From IDS-8 sp964491485 (GTDB lineage: Bacteria > Pseudomonadota > Gammaproteobacteria > Steroidobacterales > Woeseiaceae), in the NCBI GenBank assembly GCA_964491485.1, contig CAZBGV010000157.1, forward strand, positions 1 through 7,461: 7,461 bases of DNA, written 5' to 3'. The notes under the pieces are model-generated. The model did not search any database. It was not told the origin of the DNA and saw only the letters and a list, made by a program, of their open reading frames with translations. Made by a program: the position numbers and the translations under genes. Positions 1-6,052 of this stretch are shown one piece after another (the first letter of the stretch is position 1; the number at the start of each line of letters is the position of its first letter).

Positions 1-860
1 TCCTCGCGCACAAGGCCGTGCACGCCGAGTTCGTGCCCGCGAAGCGCCACCAGGGTCGCTATGCCGACGTCGAGATTCCCTATCCCGTGACCATGCCGAA
101 GACGGTCTCGAACCTGCACGACCAGCCGCTATGGGTACGGCGGCAGCGCAACAGCTGGCACGGCGTCGACTACGCGTATCACGGGCAGTTTGATTTCGAC
201 GAATTCTACAAGCGCTACGCGGAGACGACGCTCGCGCTGGACGACAGTATCGGCCGCGTCCTCGACTGGCTGGTCGACCACAAGCAGGGCCGGAACACGC
301 TGATGATCTATCTCAGCGACAACGGCTTTTCGCTCGGCGAGCACGGGCTCATCGACAAGCGCCAGGCGTACGAGGAATCGATCCGCATCCCGATGCTGGC
401 CTGGGGCCCGGGCTTCGTCCCGGAGGGCGTCACCGTGAACGGGATCGTGCGCAACATCGACATCATGCCGACGATCCTCGAGCTCGCCGGCGTCGAGCCG
501 ACGCGCCCGGTCGACGGCCGCTCGGTCGTGCCGCTCCTGCGCGGCGAGGAAATGGATTCGCCCGGCGAGCTGCTGTACGAGTACTACTGGGAGCACGCGT
601 TCCCGCAAACGCCGACGACTTTCGCGCTGCGCGGCGATCGCTACAAGTACATCTACTATCACGGCGTGTGGGACACGCAGGAGCTTTACGACCTGCAGAC
701 GGATCCGCACGAGCAGCACAACCTCATCGACGTCCCCGCCTTCGAAAACATCGAGGACAGCATGCGGACGCGGCTCTTCGACCGGCTGGAGGAAAGCGAC
801 GGCATGCAGGTTCCGCTGCGCCGCGGCGACTGGCAGGCGGCCGAGGAGCTCGTGCCGTGA
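1..860 (+). CDS. Type I sulfatase, C-terminal part (5' truncated by window)
   Basis: Hydrolyses sulfate esters (or sulfamates), probably on a glycan or other organic sulfate; the substrate cannot be read from this part. The frame is open from position 3 to the TGA at 858-860, giving about 285 residues. The opening motif HKAVHAEF followed by PAKRHQGRY is typical of sulfatase interiors. SDNG (Asp codon 318-320, Asn 321-323) matches the late metal-binding Asp-Asn of the alkaline phosphatase-like fold, and GEHG..DKR (His 342-344, Lys 357-359) matches the sulfate-binding His/Lys segment. NIDIMPTILELAGV and DGRSVVPLL are the usual next blocks. ALRGDRYKYIYYHG and ELYDLQTDPHEQHNL form the C-terminal subdomain (DUF4976-like). 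The N-terminal C-x-P-S-R (or S-x-P-S-R) formylglycine site, and any signal peptide, lie upstream of the window. The next gene starts 169 nt away and is unrelated, so this gene is probably the end of a separate unit. The family call is strong; the subfamily is open. Confidence 0.95.
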   Translation, partial: LAHKAVHAEFVPAKRHQGRYADVEIPYPVTMPKTVSNLHDQPLWVRRQRNSWHGVDYAYHGQFDFDEFYKRYAETTLALDDSIGRVLDWLVDHKQGRNTLMIYLSDNGFSLGEHGLIDKRQAYEESIRIPMLAWGPGFVPEGVTVNGIVRNIDIMPTILELAGVEPTRPVDGRSVVPLLRGEEMDSPGELLYEYYWEHAFPQTPTTFALRGDRYKYIYYHGVWDTQELYDLQTDPHEQHNLIDVPAFENIEDSMRTRLFDRLEESDGMQVPLRRGDWQAAEELVP

Positions 861-861
861 G

Positions 862-880
862 CGCCGGCCCCGCCCCGGCG
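862..880 (+). terminator. Weak inverted repeat just after the sulfatase stop
   Basis: The perfect 6-nt arms CGCCGG (862-867) and CCGGCG (875-880) flank a 7-nt C-rich loop, one base after the sulfatase stop codon. No T-run follows, so it does not look like a standard intrinsic terminator. In DNA this GC-rich such short arms are also expected by chance. A second imperfect hairpin (GCGC 905-908 with 915-918, loop TTCGTT, plus GCCG 896-899 with CGGC 920-923) lies further on, also without a T-run. One of these might mark the transcript end, or termination may be Rho-dependent. Confidence 0.15.
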
Positions 881-920
881 GCGTGCTGAGGAATCGCCGC
901 ACGGGCGCTTCGTTGCGCAC

Positions 921-975
921 GGCTTCCTGACGCCGCCGCGGGAACTGCGGTAATCTGTGAACCCTATCGATAAAA
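921..975 (+). promoter_or_regulatory. Candidate promoter region of the RDD-MoxR operon
   Basis: This is the only non-coding gap before the eight-gene cluster, so a promoter is expected here. Its right half (about 942-975) is clearly more AT-rich than the surroundings. TAATCT at 951-956 resembles a sigma-70 -10 box (TATAAT), and TATCGATAAAA at 965-975 is a second AT-rich patch. No good TTGACA-like -35 sits at 17 nt; the best placed hexamer is TGACGC at 928-933. GGAACT at 941-946 recalls ECF-type -35 elements, but I see no matching -10 at the expected spacing. The location is an inference from context; the exact boxes are weak. Confidence 0.25.
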
Positions 976-1015
976 GCGGACGGCTCGGCCGCTAGTCTTT
1001 TCCCGGCACGTCCGC
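976..1015 (+). promoter_or_regulatory. Possible 5'-leader hairpin abutting the ribosome binding site
   Basis: The 7-nt arms GCGGACG (976-982) and CGTCCGC (1009-1015) are perfect reverse complements. Inside them GCCG (988-991) pairs with CGGC (1004-1007), leaving a 12-nt loop (CTAGTCTTTTCC). The 3' arm ends directly before the Shine-Dalgarno sequence at 1016. If transcription starts near 963, this hairpin would be in the leader and could influence ribosome access to the first operon gene. No T-run follows, so it is not a standard terminator. It could also be a DNA operator site or chance. Confidence 0.3.
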
Positions 1016-1024
1016 AGGGGGGAG
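1016..1024 (+). promoter_or_regulatory. Strong Shine-Dalgarno that fixes the GTG start of RDD protein 1
   Basis: AGGGGGGAG ends 5 nt before the GTG at 1030. An ATG at 1026 lies in a different frame, only 1 nt from the SD, and opens a 63-codon frame with no recognisable product. Spacing and the protein sequence both favour GTG 1030. Confidence 0.7.
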
Positions 1025-1029
1025 AATGC

Positions 1030-1548
1030 GTGAACGCCGAAACGCAGCAGAATCCGTATGCGCCGCCGGAGGCCAGGGTCAGCGATTTCGTCGAGACCGC
1101 GGGTCCGGCGGAGCCGGCAAGCCGCTGGATCCGTCTCGGAGCCGCCGTGATCGACGGCATCCTGTACCTGCTCGCCGTCTCGCCGCTGCTGGTCGTGATA
1201 CTGGCCAACGGCTATGACCCCGCCAACGCGGCAATGGCGTTCGTGAGCGCCGCCGGGCTCGCGAGCATGGTCCTGCTCGCCGTGCTGCTGGTCGTGACGC
1301 TCGTGCTCGTGCACCGCTACGGGCAGACGGTCGGCAAGAGGATCGTCGGCATTCGCGTGGTCCGCAGCGACGGATCGCGGGCCACGCTCGGCCGCATTTT
1401 CTGGCTGCGCAATTTCGTGAACGGCATACCGAGCGCGATTCCCTTCGTCGGCAATTTCTACTTCTTTGTCGACAGCCTGTTCATTTTCGGCCCTCGTCGC
1501 CAGTGCCTGCACGACCTGATAGCAGACACCATCGTCGTCAAGGCGTGA
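1030..1548 (+). CDS. RDD family membrane protein 1 (NPYAPP leader)
   Basis: Small integral inner-membrane protein of 172 residues with an RDD domain, a three-helix module named for conserved Arg-Asp-Asp; the family's role is not settled (transport has been proposed for some members). The N-terminal cytoplasmic stretch carries the motif NPYAPPEA (residues 8-15), common in bacterial RDD and related membrane proteins. The conserved Arg35 and Asp42 sit at the start of helix 1 (about 36-60). Helix 2 spans about 68-95 and is followed by the loop GQTVGKRIVGIRVV (98-111), a hallmark of the family. The last hydrophobic segment is about 127-153 with Asp148, closed by RRQCLHDLIADTIVV (156-170). The length is normal for a single-domain RDD protein. 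Start GTG 1030 was chosen for its strong SD. The stop overlaps the proposed start of the next gene by 4 nt, so it is probably the first gene of the operon. Confidence 0.88.
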   Translation: MNAETQQNPYAPPEARVSDFVETAGPAEPASRWIRLGAAVIDGILYLLAVSPLLVVILANGYDPANAAMAFVSAAGLASMVLLAVLLVVTLVLVHRYGQTVGKRIVGIRVVRSDGSRATLGRIFWLRNFVNGIPSAIPFVGNFYFFVDSLFIFGPRRQCLHDLIADTIVVKA

Positions 1549-2258
1549 CGCAGGGAGTGAGCAGGAAAGTCCTCGATACGGTCGTTTCCTCCGAGACGCC
1601 CGAGGGCATCCTGATCGAGCTGCGGCCGGCGGGGTTCTGCGCGCGCTGCTATGCGTACTGGCTGGACCAGCTCATCCGGATCGGCATCCTGTACATCTGC
1701 GCCATCGCCGCCGGCGTCATGGGCGGCCTCGGTTTCGGGCTTTTCCTCATCCTGCTCTTCGGGCTCGAGTGGTTTTATCCCGTGGTGTTCGAGCTGAGCC
1801 GCTCCGGTGCCACGCCCGGCAAACGCGCGTTCGGCCTCAAGGTGGTGATGGACAACGGCTTGCCCGTGACGCCCGCCGCGTCCGTGATCCGCAACCTGCT
1901 GCGCTTTGCGGATTTCCTGCCGGCGCTCTACGGCTTCGGAATTTTAAGCTCACTCTGCCGGGGCGATTTCAAGCGGCTCGGCGACATCACCGCCGGCACG
2001 CTCGTCGTCTACGATCCGCCGCCGGCTCCGAAAGGCGATCTCGAAGACATCGAGCCGCTCGCGCCGATCCGGCCGTTGCTTCCCCGGGAGCAGGCCGCCG
2101 TCGTCGCACTCGCCACCCGCGCGCAGCGCCTCACCCCGGAGCGCCTGGACGAGCTCGCGGCGCTCGCGGGCTGGACGTCCGGCGATGCCGGCCGCAGCGG
2201 CCGCGACGTGACCCGGCGGGTGCTGGCCGTCGCCCAGTGGCTGCTCGGCCGGCGTTGA
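1545..2258 (+). CDS. RDD family membrane protein 2 with C-terminal soluble helical extension
   Basis: Second RDD-domain inner-membrane protein, 237 residues from the chosen GTG. The segment LDTVVSSETPEGILIELRPAG (about 10-30, written here as a family landmark) precedes helix 1, where Arg34 and Asp41 are the RDD residues. Hydrophobic helices span about 44-58 and 60-84. GATPGKRAFGLKVV (88-101) is the family loop, and RLGDITAGTLVVY (144-156) closes the domain. The last 80 residues are soluble, starting Pro-rich (158-180) and then likely helical (181-237, with LTPERLDELAAL at 196-207). Start: GTG 1545 overlaps the upstream stop as GTGA, which suits translational coupling. GTG 1557 is the alternative and would cost four residues; no clean SD decides between them. 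It is 4 nt ahead of the SpoIIM-family gene. It is distinct in sequence from the first RDD gene, so it is not a recent duplicate. Function unknown; association with the MoxR cluster is recurrent. Confidence 0.88.
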   Translation: MTQGVSRKVLDTVVSSETPEGILIELRPAGFCARCYAYWLDQLIRIGILYICAIAAGVMGGLGFGLFLILLFGLEWFYPVVFELSRSGATPGKRAFGLKVVMDNGLPVTPAASVIRNLLRFADFLPALYGFGILSSLCRGDFKRLGDITAGTLVVYDPPPAPKGDLEDIEPLAPIRPLLPREQAAVVALATRAQRLTPERLDELAALAGWTSGDAGRSGRDVTRRVLAVAQWLLGRR

Positions 2259-2262
2259 CCCG

Positions 2263-3231
2263 ATGACGCCGCTTCAGTTCGAAGCGCAGTACGCAGCGGA
2301 GTGGGGCGAGCTCGAAGCGCTGCTCGAAAAGCTTCGCACCCCGTCCGCGCGCAAGGGGGTTTCCGGCGAGCGCGTGGCCGGTCTGTACCGCCGCGCGTGC
2401 GAGCAGCTGGCGCTCGCGCGGGCGCGCGCTTATCCGGCCTACCTCGTGGAGCGGCTGAACCGGCTCACCGGCGAAGCGCACCAGGTCATCTACTGCCACC
2501 GCGACTACGGCTTCGCGCGCCTGAAAGACCTGTTCGCCCGGGATTTTCCCCAGGCCGTCCGCGCGCAGCGTGCGTATGTGCTGGCGGCGGCGGCCGTGTT
2601 CGGCATACCGATGCTCGTGCTCGGCCTGCTGGTGTACGCGCGGCCCGAGCTGATCCTCTCCGTCGTGGATCCGTGGACGGCGGCGAGATACGAAGACATG
2701 TACGCTGACGCGGCCGAAGCGATCGGCCGTGCGCGCGAAGCCGGCACGGACTGGACGATGTTCGGCTTCTACATCAAGAACAACATCGGGATCGGGTTCC
2801 AGTGTTTCGCGAGCGGCCTGTTCGCGGGCATCGGCAGCCTGTTCTTCCTCGCGTACAACGGCGCGTTCATGGGCGCGATCGCCGGGTTTTTGACCGCGCA
2901 GGGGCACTCGGCCACGTTCTGGTCTTTCGTCGTCGGTCACGCGCCCTTCGAGCTCACGGCCATCGTGCTTTGCGGTGCCGCGGGCCTGCGCATCGGCCAC
3001 GCTCTCATCGCGCCCGGCCGGCGCCGGCGCAGCGAGGCGCTCGTGCTGGCCGCCCGCTCGGGCGTGGTGCTGATCTACGGCGCCACGGCCATGCTGGTCG
3101 CCGCGGCGGCGATCGAGGCGTTCTGGTCCTCCGGCCGGTGGATGCCGCTCGCCGTCAAGTATGCGGTGGCAGTGATCGGCTGGGCCGCGGTGCTCGGCTA
3201 TTTCTGGCGGCAGGGTCGCAATGCGCGTTGA
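2263..3231 (+). CDS. Stage II sporulation protein M (SpoIIM/DUF95) family membrane protein
   Basis: Polytopic inner-membrane protein of 322 residues. A cytoplasmic N-terminal region (1-100) contains LYRRACEQLALARARAYP (41-58) and RLNRLTGEAHQVIY (64-77), conserved in the non-sporulating branch of the family. Hydrophobic segments are at about 104-126, 172-190, 192-212, 222-246, 265-286 and 298-316. The paired asparagines (173-174) and GHAPFELTAIVLCGAAGLRIG-type segment (225-245, key residues His226 and Glu230) are the signature of SpoIIM-like proteins. In spore formers SpoIIM belongs to the peptidoglycan-degrading engulfment complex; nothing here suggests sporulation, so the name marks homology only. 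ATG 2263 lies 4 nt after the RDD2 stop, with no evident SD, consistent with re-initiation. Its end overlaps the next gene by 11 nt. Probably a membrane component of the MoxR-linked complex. Confidence 0.9.
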   Translation: MTPLQFEAQYAAEWGELEALLEKLRTPSARKGVSGERVAGLYRRACEQLALARARAYPAYLVERLNRLTGEAHQVIYCHRDYGFARLKDLFARDFPQAVRAQRAYVLAAAAVFGIPMLVLGLLVYARPELILSVVDPWTAARYEDMYADAAEAIGRAREAGTDWTMFGFYIKNNIGIGFQCFASGLFAGIGSLFFLAYNGAFMGAIAGFLTAQGHSATFWSFVVGHAPFELTAIVLCGAAGLRIGHALIAPGRRRRSEALVLAARSGVVLIYGATAMLVAAAAIEAFWSSGRWMPLAVKYAVAVIGWAAVLGYFWRQGRNAR

Positions 3232-3961
3232 CGCCTTTTCCGTGCGGCTGCGCCCGCGCAGCAACATGGAGGCCACCGATCTCGGCGTGCGCCTGTGCCA
3301 GAGCGCTGCGCGCTCCGTGTACGCGTGCTGGCTGTGCGTCACGCTGCCGCTGCTCGTGCTGCTGCTCGCGGCCGGCGAGATCGCGCTGTGGATTCCATCG
3401 CTCGGCATCTGGATGGCCAAGCCGTGGCTCGACCGCACGGTCCTGTTCGTGCTCTCGCGCGCGGCGTTCGGGATGGCGACCCGGCCGCGCGACGTGTGGG
3501 CCGCGCGCCGCGAGGTGTGGTGGTCCCAGTTTCTGCGCACGTGGACGCAGCGACGCCTGTCGCCGTGGCGCGCGTTCACCGGGCCCGTGTACCAGCTCGA
3601 AGGGCTGTCGGGTGCACGGCAGCGCGAACGGGTGCGGCAGATCCGCTCGGGCCGCGCGGGCGCCGCGATGCTGGTGACGGGAGCGTTCGGCCTGGCCGAG
3701 CTCGCGCTCGTCATCGCGCTCTTCGTGTTCGCGCTCTGGTTCATCCCGAAAGGGTACGAGCCCGATTTCGGCAACCTGTTTTTCTTCGATCCGACGTTCT
3801 CGGAACGGCTGCAGGTCGGTTTGACGATCGGCTATGCGCTCGTGGTCGCCTTCCTCGAGCCGCTCTACGTGGCCGCGGGTTTCGGCATGTACCTGAACCG
3901 GCGCGTCGAGCTCGAAGCCTGGGACGTCGAGCAGGAGTTGCGCCGTGCGCAGCCGGCCTGA
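3221..3961 (+). CDS. Unnamed polytopic membrane protein of the MoxR operon
   Basis: 246 residues, no named domain that I can assign. The N-terminus has the motif SVRLRPRSNMEATDLG (7-22), and homologues in this operon type share a comparable RPR..xEAxDLG start, which supports ATG 3221 over the internal ATG at 3266. AGGG at 3212-3215, 5 nt upstream, is a fair SD. Hydrophobic segments are at about 36-66, 72-86 (weak), 148-174 and 198-223. Between them is a basic, Trp-rich cytoplasmic stretch (88-146). A conserved-looking C-terminal block, EPLYVAAGFGMYLNRRVELE (213-232), continues with Ala-Trp-Asp and is the part most likely to be functionally important. It overlaps SpoIIM by 11 nt and the DUF4129 gene by 17 nt, so expression is surely linked. 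A structural membrane partner is the best guess; no catalytic motif is visible. Confidence 0.8.
   Translation: MRVDAFSVRLRPRSNMEATDLGVRLCQSAARSVYACWLCVTLPLLVLLLAAGEIALWIPSLGIWMAKPWLDRTVLFVLSRAAFGMATRPRDVWAARREVWWSQFLRTWTQRRLSPWRAFTGPVYQLEGLSGARQRERVRQIRSGRAGAAMLVTGAFGLAELALVIALFVFALWFIPKGYEPDFGNLFFFDPTFSERLQVGLTIGYALVVAFLEPLYVAAGFGMYLNRRVELEAWDVEQELRRAQPA
3933..3937 (+). promoter_or_regulatory. Shine-Dalgarno that fixes the GTG start of the DUF4129 gene
   Basis: AGGAG inside the end of the preceding gene, 7 nt before GTG 3945. It is the cleanest SD in the operon and supports the 17-nt gene overlap and the GTG start, which in turn gives a complete signal peptide. Confidence 0.75.
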
Positions 3962-4712
3962 GCCCGGGCGCCGGCGCAAGCTCGCCGCTGGCGGCGCGCT
4001 GCTCGCCGCGGCCTGCCTGTGGGCGGGCTCTGCGTGGCCGGCCGAAGACGCACGGCCGCACGAGTTCGAGGTACGCGAAGCGCTCGAACGGGTGAGCGAG
4101 GATCCGGCACTCGCGCGCGAGAAGACCATTCGGACGCTGGAGTGGGTTGGCGACGACGCCGCCCCGCGGGCGCAGCCCGGATGGATGAGCTGGATCGGCG
4201 GGCTGTTCGACTGGCTCGCCCAGGCGAGCCGGCTGCTCGTCTGGCTGCTGATCGCCGCGCTCGTGGGGTTGCTGCTCTATCACATCGCGCGGCTAGCGGG
4301 CGGCGCGCGGCGCGGCACGCGTGCGGGGAACACGGCGGTGCCCACGCACGTGCACGATCTCGACATTCGTCCGGAAAGCCTGCCGGACGACGTCGGCGCC
4401 GCGGCGTGGGCGTTGTGGGAAGGCGGCTCGCAGCGCGAGGCGCTCGCGCTCCTTTATCGCGGCCTGCTGTCACGCCTCGTGCACGTGCACGAAGTGCCGA
4501 TCCGCGATTCCAGCACCGAAGGCGACAGCCTGCGGCTTGCCGAGCGGCACCTGCCGCCGGCCCGCCACGGCTACGTCGGTGCGCTCATCCGCACGTGGCA
4601 GCGCGCCGTGTACGGCGGCAGGGCGCCGCAGGCGCCCGAGGTGCGTGTGCTGTGCGAGCAGTTCGCGGCCGCGCTGGTGCCGGAGCAGCCGCTTTCCGGG
4701 GCGGCACCGTGA
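3945..4712 (+). CDS. DUF4129 domain protein with signal peptide and one membrane anchor
   Basis: 255 residues. The N-terminus is a textbook signal sequence: basic residues (2-12), hydrophobic core (13-30), and a likely cleavage site near AWPA-ED (33/34). A short extracytoplasmic region (34-96) rich in Glu/Arg precedes a single transmembrane helix (about 97-117, starting RLLVWLLIAALVG). The cytoplasmic part holds the DUF4129 domain (about 150-245): AWALWEGGSQREALALLYRG (154-173), TEGDSLRLAE (191-200) and a final TWQRAVYGGRAP stretch (217-228). DUF4129 is also found at the C-terminus of TgpA-like membrane transglutaminases encoded beside MoxR and DUF58 genes. Here it stands alone with no transglutaminase domain, which is usual for this shorter operon form. 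The gene ends with a 4-nt GTGA overlap onto the DUF4350 gene. It probably couples the membrane assembly to cytoplasmic partners such as MoxR; this is inference. Confidence 0.85.
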   Translation: MRSRPEPGRRRKLAAGGALLAAACLWAGSAWPAEDARPHEFEVREALERVSEDPALAREKTIRTLEWVGDDAAPRAQPGWMSWIGGLFDWLAQASRLLVWLLIAALVGLLLYHIARLAGGARRGTRAGNTAVPTHVHDLDIRPESLPDDVGAAAWALWEGGSQREALALLYRGLLSRLVHVHEVPIRDSSTEGDSLRLAERHLPPARHGYVGALIRTWQRAVYGGRAPQAPEVRVLCEQFAAALVPEQPLSGAAP

Positions 4713-6037
4713 ACCGGCGGACGCTGCTCGGCGGTCTCGGCGCGCTGGCGTTCGTGCTGTTCGCCGCCTGGATCGTCAGCAACACGCGCTGGACCGAGAT
4801 CACGGTGCACGCATTCCCGAGCGGCCCGGCGGCGCGCGATCCGTTCTACGCCGCGGAGCGGCTCGTGGAGGAGCTCGGAGCGGTCGCCGAGTGGCGCCGC
4901 GCGCTCGGCGAGCTGCCCGAGCCGGACGCCGTGCTCATGCTCGTGAACTGGCATTGGGATCTTTCGGAGGACCGCCGCGAGCGGCTCGAGCAATGGGTGG
5001 AATCCGGCGGCCGCCTGGTCCTCGTCGGCGAGCTGGTGAGCGGCGCGGAGAGCCTGCAGGAATGGAGCGGGCTCGTGAAGGAGTACCCGGAAGCCTCCGA
5101 TGACGCCGAAGTCGCCGATCCCACCGGGCAGCAACAAACGATCAAGGCGTTGATCGGAGTCAACCGCTGCGGGATTTTGCAGCTCGCCGCCGGGCGGACG
5201 CAGATCGTCTCCCAGCGCACCCGCTACAGCGTGTGCGGGTTGACGGCCGGGCGCTTCTCGTCTGCACGCAACCCCGAGTGGATGCTCACCGGACCGATCA
5301 GCGGGACGGAGGAAGAGCTGACGACGTATGACTGGCCGCAGGCCGTGCGCGTCGCCATCGGTGACGGCAGCCTCACCTGGTTCAATGCGGTGGCGTACGA
5401 GCGGGCCCTGCCTTTCGGCAACCTTACGCTGCTCCAGGATAAGCGTGATCACGGCCTGCTGCTCGTCGAGCTGCTGCAGCTGTTGCCCGGCGACCACGTC
5501 GTCTTCATGTCGGAAGAGCAGGGCGCCTCGCTGCTCGGGCTCATCTGGACCTACGCCGCGCCGGCGGTGCTGCTCGCGTCGCTGCTCGTCGCACTGGCGC
5601 TCTGGCGTAACGCCGCGCGCTTCGGCCCGCTCGTGGCGGCGCCCGAACCGGCGCGCCGCTCGCTCGCGGAGCAGATCCGCGGCACGGCGCGGTTCGCGCT
5701 GGCCACGGACGGCGGCCGCGACCTGCACGCCGCGATGGTTCGCGCGCTGCACGAGGCGGCGCGCGTGCGGATCGCGGGCTACGAGGCGCTCAAACCGCGG
5801 GACCGTCTCGCCGGCCTCGCGCGGCTCACCGGCCTGTCCGAGGAAGCGCTCGATGACGCGCTGGACGCCCCGACGGGGCGCAACCGGCAGGCTTTCCGGC
5901 GCGCGATCGCATTGCTCGCCCAGGCGCGACGCAATTTGCGCGCGGGCACGGGCCCGGAAGCGACGCGGCGCGGCCGCCGCCGCGCAGGCCTGCCGCGGGC
6001 CGGCGCCGGCGCGCGCGAACTCATTCATTCCCGATAG
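4709..6037 (+). CDS. DUF4350 domain membrane protein
   Basis: 442 residues from GTG 4709, which overlaps the previous stop (GTGA). The frame stays open far upstream, but that stretch lies wholly within the DUF4129 gene and reads as low-complexity Arg/Ala. With this start the protein begins with a basic residue pair and a transmembrane helix (6-24). The DUF4350 domain follows (about 28-265): PFYAAERLVEELGA (45-58), a vLMLVNW strand (75-81) and WVESGGRLVLVGE (96-108), resembling the glutamine amidotransferase-like Rossmann fold proposed for this family, without an obvious catalytic Cys at the usual place. A second helix (275-298) leads to a cytoplasmic tail beginning WRNAARFGPL (299-308) and a helical region RRSLAEQIRGTARFAL (316-331). 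The last 35 or so residues are strongly Arg-rich. By the positive-inside rule the main domain is extracytoplasmic; Cys154 and Cys176 could form a disulfide there. It is probably a sensor or scaffold partner of MoxR. Confidence 0.87.
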   Translation: MNRRTLLGGLGALAFVLFAAWIVSNTRWTEITVHAFPSGPAARDPFYAAERLVEELGAVAEWRRALGELPEPDAVLMLVNWHWDLSEDRRERLEQWVESGGRLVLVGELVSGAESLQEWSGLVKEYPEASDDAEVADPTGQQQTIKALIGVNRCGILQLAAGRTQIVSQRTRYSVCGLTAGRFSSARNPEWMLTGPISGTEEELTTYDWPQAVRVAIGDGSLTWFNAVAYERALPFGNLTLLQDKRDHGLLLVELLQLLPGDHVVFMSEEQGASLLGLIWTYAAPAVLLASLLVALALWRNAARFGPLVAAPEPARRSLAEQIRGTARFALATDGGRDLHAAMVRALHEAARVRIAGYEALKPRDRLAGLARLTGLSEEALDDALDAPTGRNRQAFRRAIALLAQARRNLRAGTGPEATRRGRRRAGLPRAGAGARELIHSR

Positions 6038-6052
6038 CAAAGAAGACCAACG

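Noticed and set aside
862..923. Intrinsic terminator after the sulfatase
   Set aside because: Inverted repeats exist but no T-run follows either hairpin, so I list only a low-confidence candidate.
129..1208. A 359-codon minus-strand frame over the sulfatase and RDD1 start
   Set aside because: Antisense shadow of the sulfatase; it also crosses the intergenic region and shows no domain or SD.
1503..1544. Longer start for RDD2 at 1503
   Set aside because: This would add 14 residues encoded within the conserved end of RDD1 and has no SD; the homologous region begins near residue 10 of the GTG 1545 product.
1938..1960. Local AT-rich stretch (GGAATTTTAAGC) inside RDD2 as a possible frameshift or insertion scar
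   Set aside because: The frame reads through with the expected RDD helix and the following RLGD motif in place, so the gene is intact.
2131..3774. A 547-codon minus-strand frame over SpoIIM and the next gene
   Set aside because: Low-complexity, Arg/His-rich translation, opposite three well-supported + strand genes.
4019..4708. Upstream extension of the DUF4350 frame
   Set aside because: It lies inside the DUF4129 gene in another frame and reads as Arg/Ala-rich noise; GTG 4709 gives a proper N-terminal membrane helix and a coupled GTGA junction.
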